From positions 1 through 5,094 of the forward strand of contig SBFV01000038.1 in the NCBI GenBank assembly GCA_006227775.1: a DNA stretch of 5,094 nucleotides, given 5' to 3'. Source of the stretch: Gammaproteobacteria bacterium (lineage in GTDB: Bacteria > Pseudomonadota > Gammaproteobacteria > Chromatiales > Chromatiaceae). A program made the position numbers and the translations under genes. Position 1 is the stretch's first letter; the number at the start of each line of letters is the position of its first letter. Under the pieces are notes generated by a model that was not told where the DNA came from, searched no databases, and worked only from the letters and a program-made list of their open reading frames with translations. Below, one piece after another: positions 4,072 through 5,094 of the stretch.

Positions 4072-5094
4072 TCACAGGCGATGTTGCAGGACCCGTTGGC
4101 GGATGGGGCCTGATGCCGCCTCGGCATGAACGGCGTGGATAGCCAGCATCTCCCGGGCCAGTTGCTCCCAGTGACGGGCACCCTGTTCGGCCACAGCGAG
4201 TATGGGGTCGGGATCACCACCCCGGACCCAATCCTCGTAGGCGCGAACCAGACCGGGGAAAAGTTCCTTGCGCATGGCGGTGAGGTTGCCCAGATAAAAA
4301 TGCAGGGGTGGGGCCTCCGCCTGACGCGCCAGGGTCGGCAGGGTAACCAGGCAGTCCGCCAGGTGATCCCGCACCGCCCGCGCCATGATCTCCGCTGGGG
4401 TACGCACCAGGTCCAGCAGCATCCGGCCCCAGGCCCCGTCCCCCAGAAGTTGGCCGGCCCGGAACTCCCCCTCCTCGTGGAGCAGCACCGCCTGGATCTC
4501 CCGGTCGGTCATGGCATCCAGGGCCAGGGCCAGATTGTCCTCGAAGTCATAACAGGCAAAGGCGCGGCCCAGGGCATTGTCCGGCCGGCTCCAGCGCCAG
4601 CTCTCCAGCTTTTCCCACAGCAGGCGGCGCAGGGACTCGCGCCTCAGGGTGATGCGGCAACCCAGGGTCATGGCCGGGGGGGCGGCCAGGTCGCGGGCAT
4701 GTTCGCGAGCGATGACCAGAACCTGGTAGCCGCCATGGTCCATCATCCCCTCCAGGTCACCCAGGACGAAGTGGGGCCTGGCGCCATGCCCCAGGCCGCC
4801 CCCATAGGCCAGGCCCAGGGGCGCGAGGCGGTCGTTGATGGCGGTCGCGTCGAAAGGATCGAAGACCTCACCCCCGATGGTCAGGGGTTCGAATTCGGCG
4901 TCTTCCAGGGTTTCCCAGAGTTGCTCGCGACCGGCGAGCCAGTTGCCCACCTCATCCTTGCCCAGACTGGTCCCGAATGGCATACCCCTTTCCCAGCGGT
5001 AGTACTCCCGCATCTTCATCAGGTAGACGCAGAGGGAGTAGTCGGCGCCATGGCGGGCATCGGAGATATGACAGTTGCGTTGCACGGCCCGCGT
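4072..5094 (-). CDS. Conserved protein of unknown function, N-terminus at window edge
   Basis: The frame runs from the right edge to a TGA at 4074-4072. A GTG at 5085 is the only early start inside the window and gives 337 residues. However, the frame stays open for three more codons to the edge, and no ribosome site precedes the GTG. The highly conserved-looking NCHISDARHGADYSLCVYL begins just three residues after it, so the true start is probably outside. The protein is soluble and has no signal peptide or membrane helix. Notable segments are KMREYYRWERGMPFG (24-38), the glycine-rich stretch LAYGGGLGHGARPHFVLG (91-108) and an acidic, Trp/Leu-rich helical C-terminal half. I associate this pattern with an uncharacterised proteobacterial family named after Sfum_1244, from memory and unverified. 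No catalytic motif is recognised, and the convergent layout with gluQRS gives no functional clue. Confidence 0.85.
   Translation of the reverse strand, partial: TRAVQRNCHISDARHGADYSLCVYLMKMREYYRWERGMPFGTSLGKDEVGNWLAGREQLWETLEDAEFEPLTIGGEVFDPFDATAINDRLAPLGLAYGGGLGHGARPHFVLGDLEGMMDHGGYQVLVIAREHARDLAAPPAMTLGCRITLRRESLRRLLWEKLESWRWSRPDNALGRAFACYDFEDNLALALDAMTDREIQAVLLHEEGEFRAGQLLGDGAWGRMLLDLVRTPAEIMARAVRDHLADCLVTLPTLARQAEAPPLHFYLGNLTAMRKELFPGLVRAYEDWVRGGDPDPILAVAEQGARHWEQLAREMLAIHAVHAEAASGPIRQRVLQHRL

Noticed and set aside
1..5094. CRISPR array, tRNA or rRNA gene, insertion sequence or attachment site
   Set aside because: Reading through both strands showed no regularly spaced direct repeats of CRISPR size, no tRNA-like cloverleaf or rRNA sequence, no transposase or integrase, and no paired terminal inverted repeats.

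Overview
The window is GC-rich bacterial chromosome and carries five genes, two of them cut by the window edges. A textbook DksA followed directly by GluQ-RS (glutamyl-Q tRNA(Asp) synthetase) is a typical proteobacterial arrangement. The high GC content and long antisense shadow reading frames fit a GC-rich gammaproteobacterium, possibly in or near the Chromatiales. That placement is inferred from gene content only.

Left part (1-2344, minus strand): two genes read right to left. The first (836-2344) encodes a 502-residue protein with an N-terminal SLOG-type Rossmann domain, which in this superfamily senses or processes nucleotide-derived ligands. It is followed by two pairs of transmembrane helices resembling SLATT-type (SMODS and SLOG-associating 2TM) effector regions. 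After a 171-bp spacer comes the N-terminal two thirds of a patatin-like phospholipase (1-664) with an intact Ser-Asp dyad; its C-terminus lies beyond the left edge. Together they suggest a membrane-directed conflict or stress-response module: a ligand-sensing membrane protein plus a lipid-degrading enzyme. No nucleotide cyclase, TIR protein or other signal producer is visible, so the signal source and even the functional link are inference. The spacer holds palindromes and three near-tandem 11-bp repeats just before the patatin start.

Middle (2345-2663): a 319-bp divergent intergenic region with no convincing gene. It holds several inverted repeats, a candidate promoter for the SLOG gene, a weak candidate promoter for dksA, and a perfect 8-bp stem in the presumed dksA leader.

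Right part (2664-5094): dksA (strong ribosome binding site) and gluQRS (GTG start, 23 nt after dksA, no visible Shine-Dalgarno) form a probable operon linking the stringent-response RNA polymerase cofactor with queuosine modification of tRNA(Asp). gluQRS ends 2 nt from the end of a convergent gene encoding a conserved protein of unknown function, whose start is probably just outside the right edge. The housekeeping right half and the accessory-looking left half meet in the divergent region.
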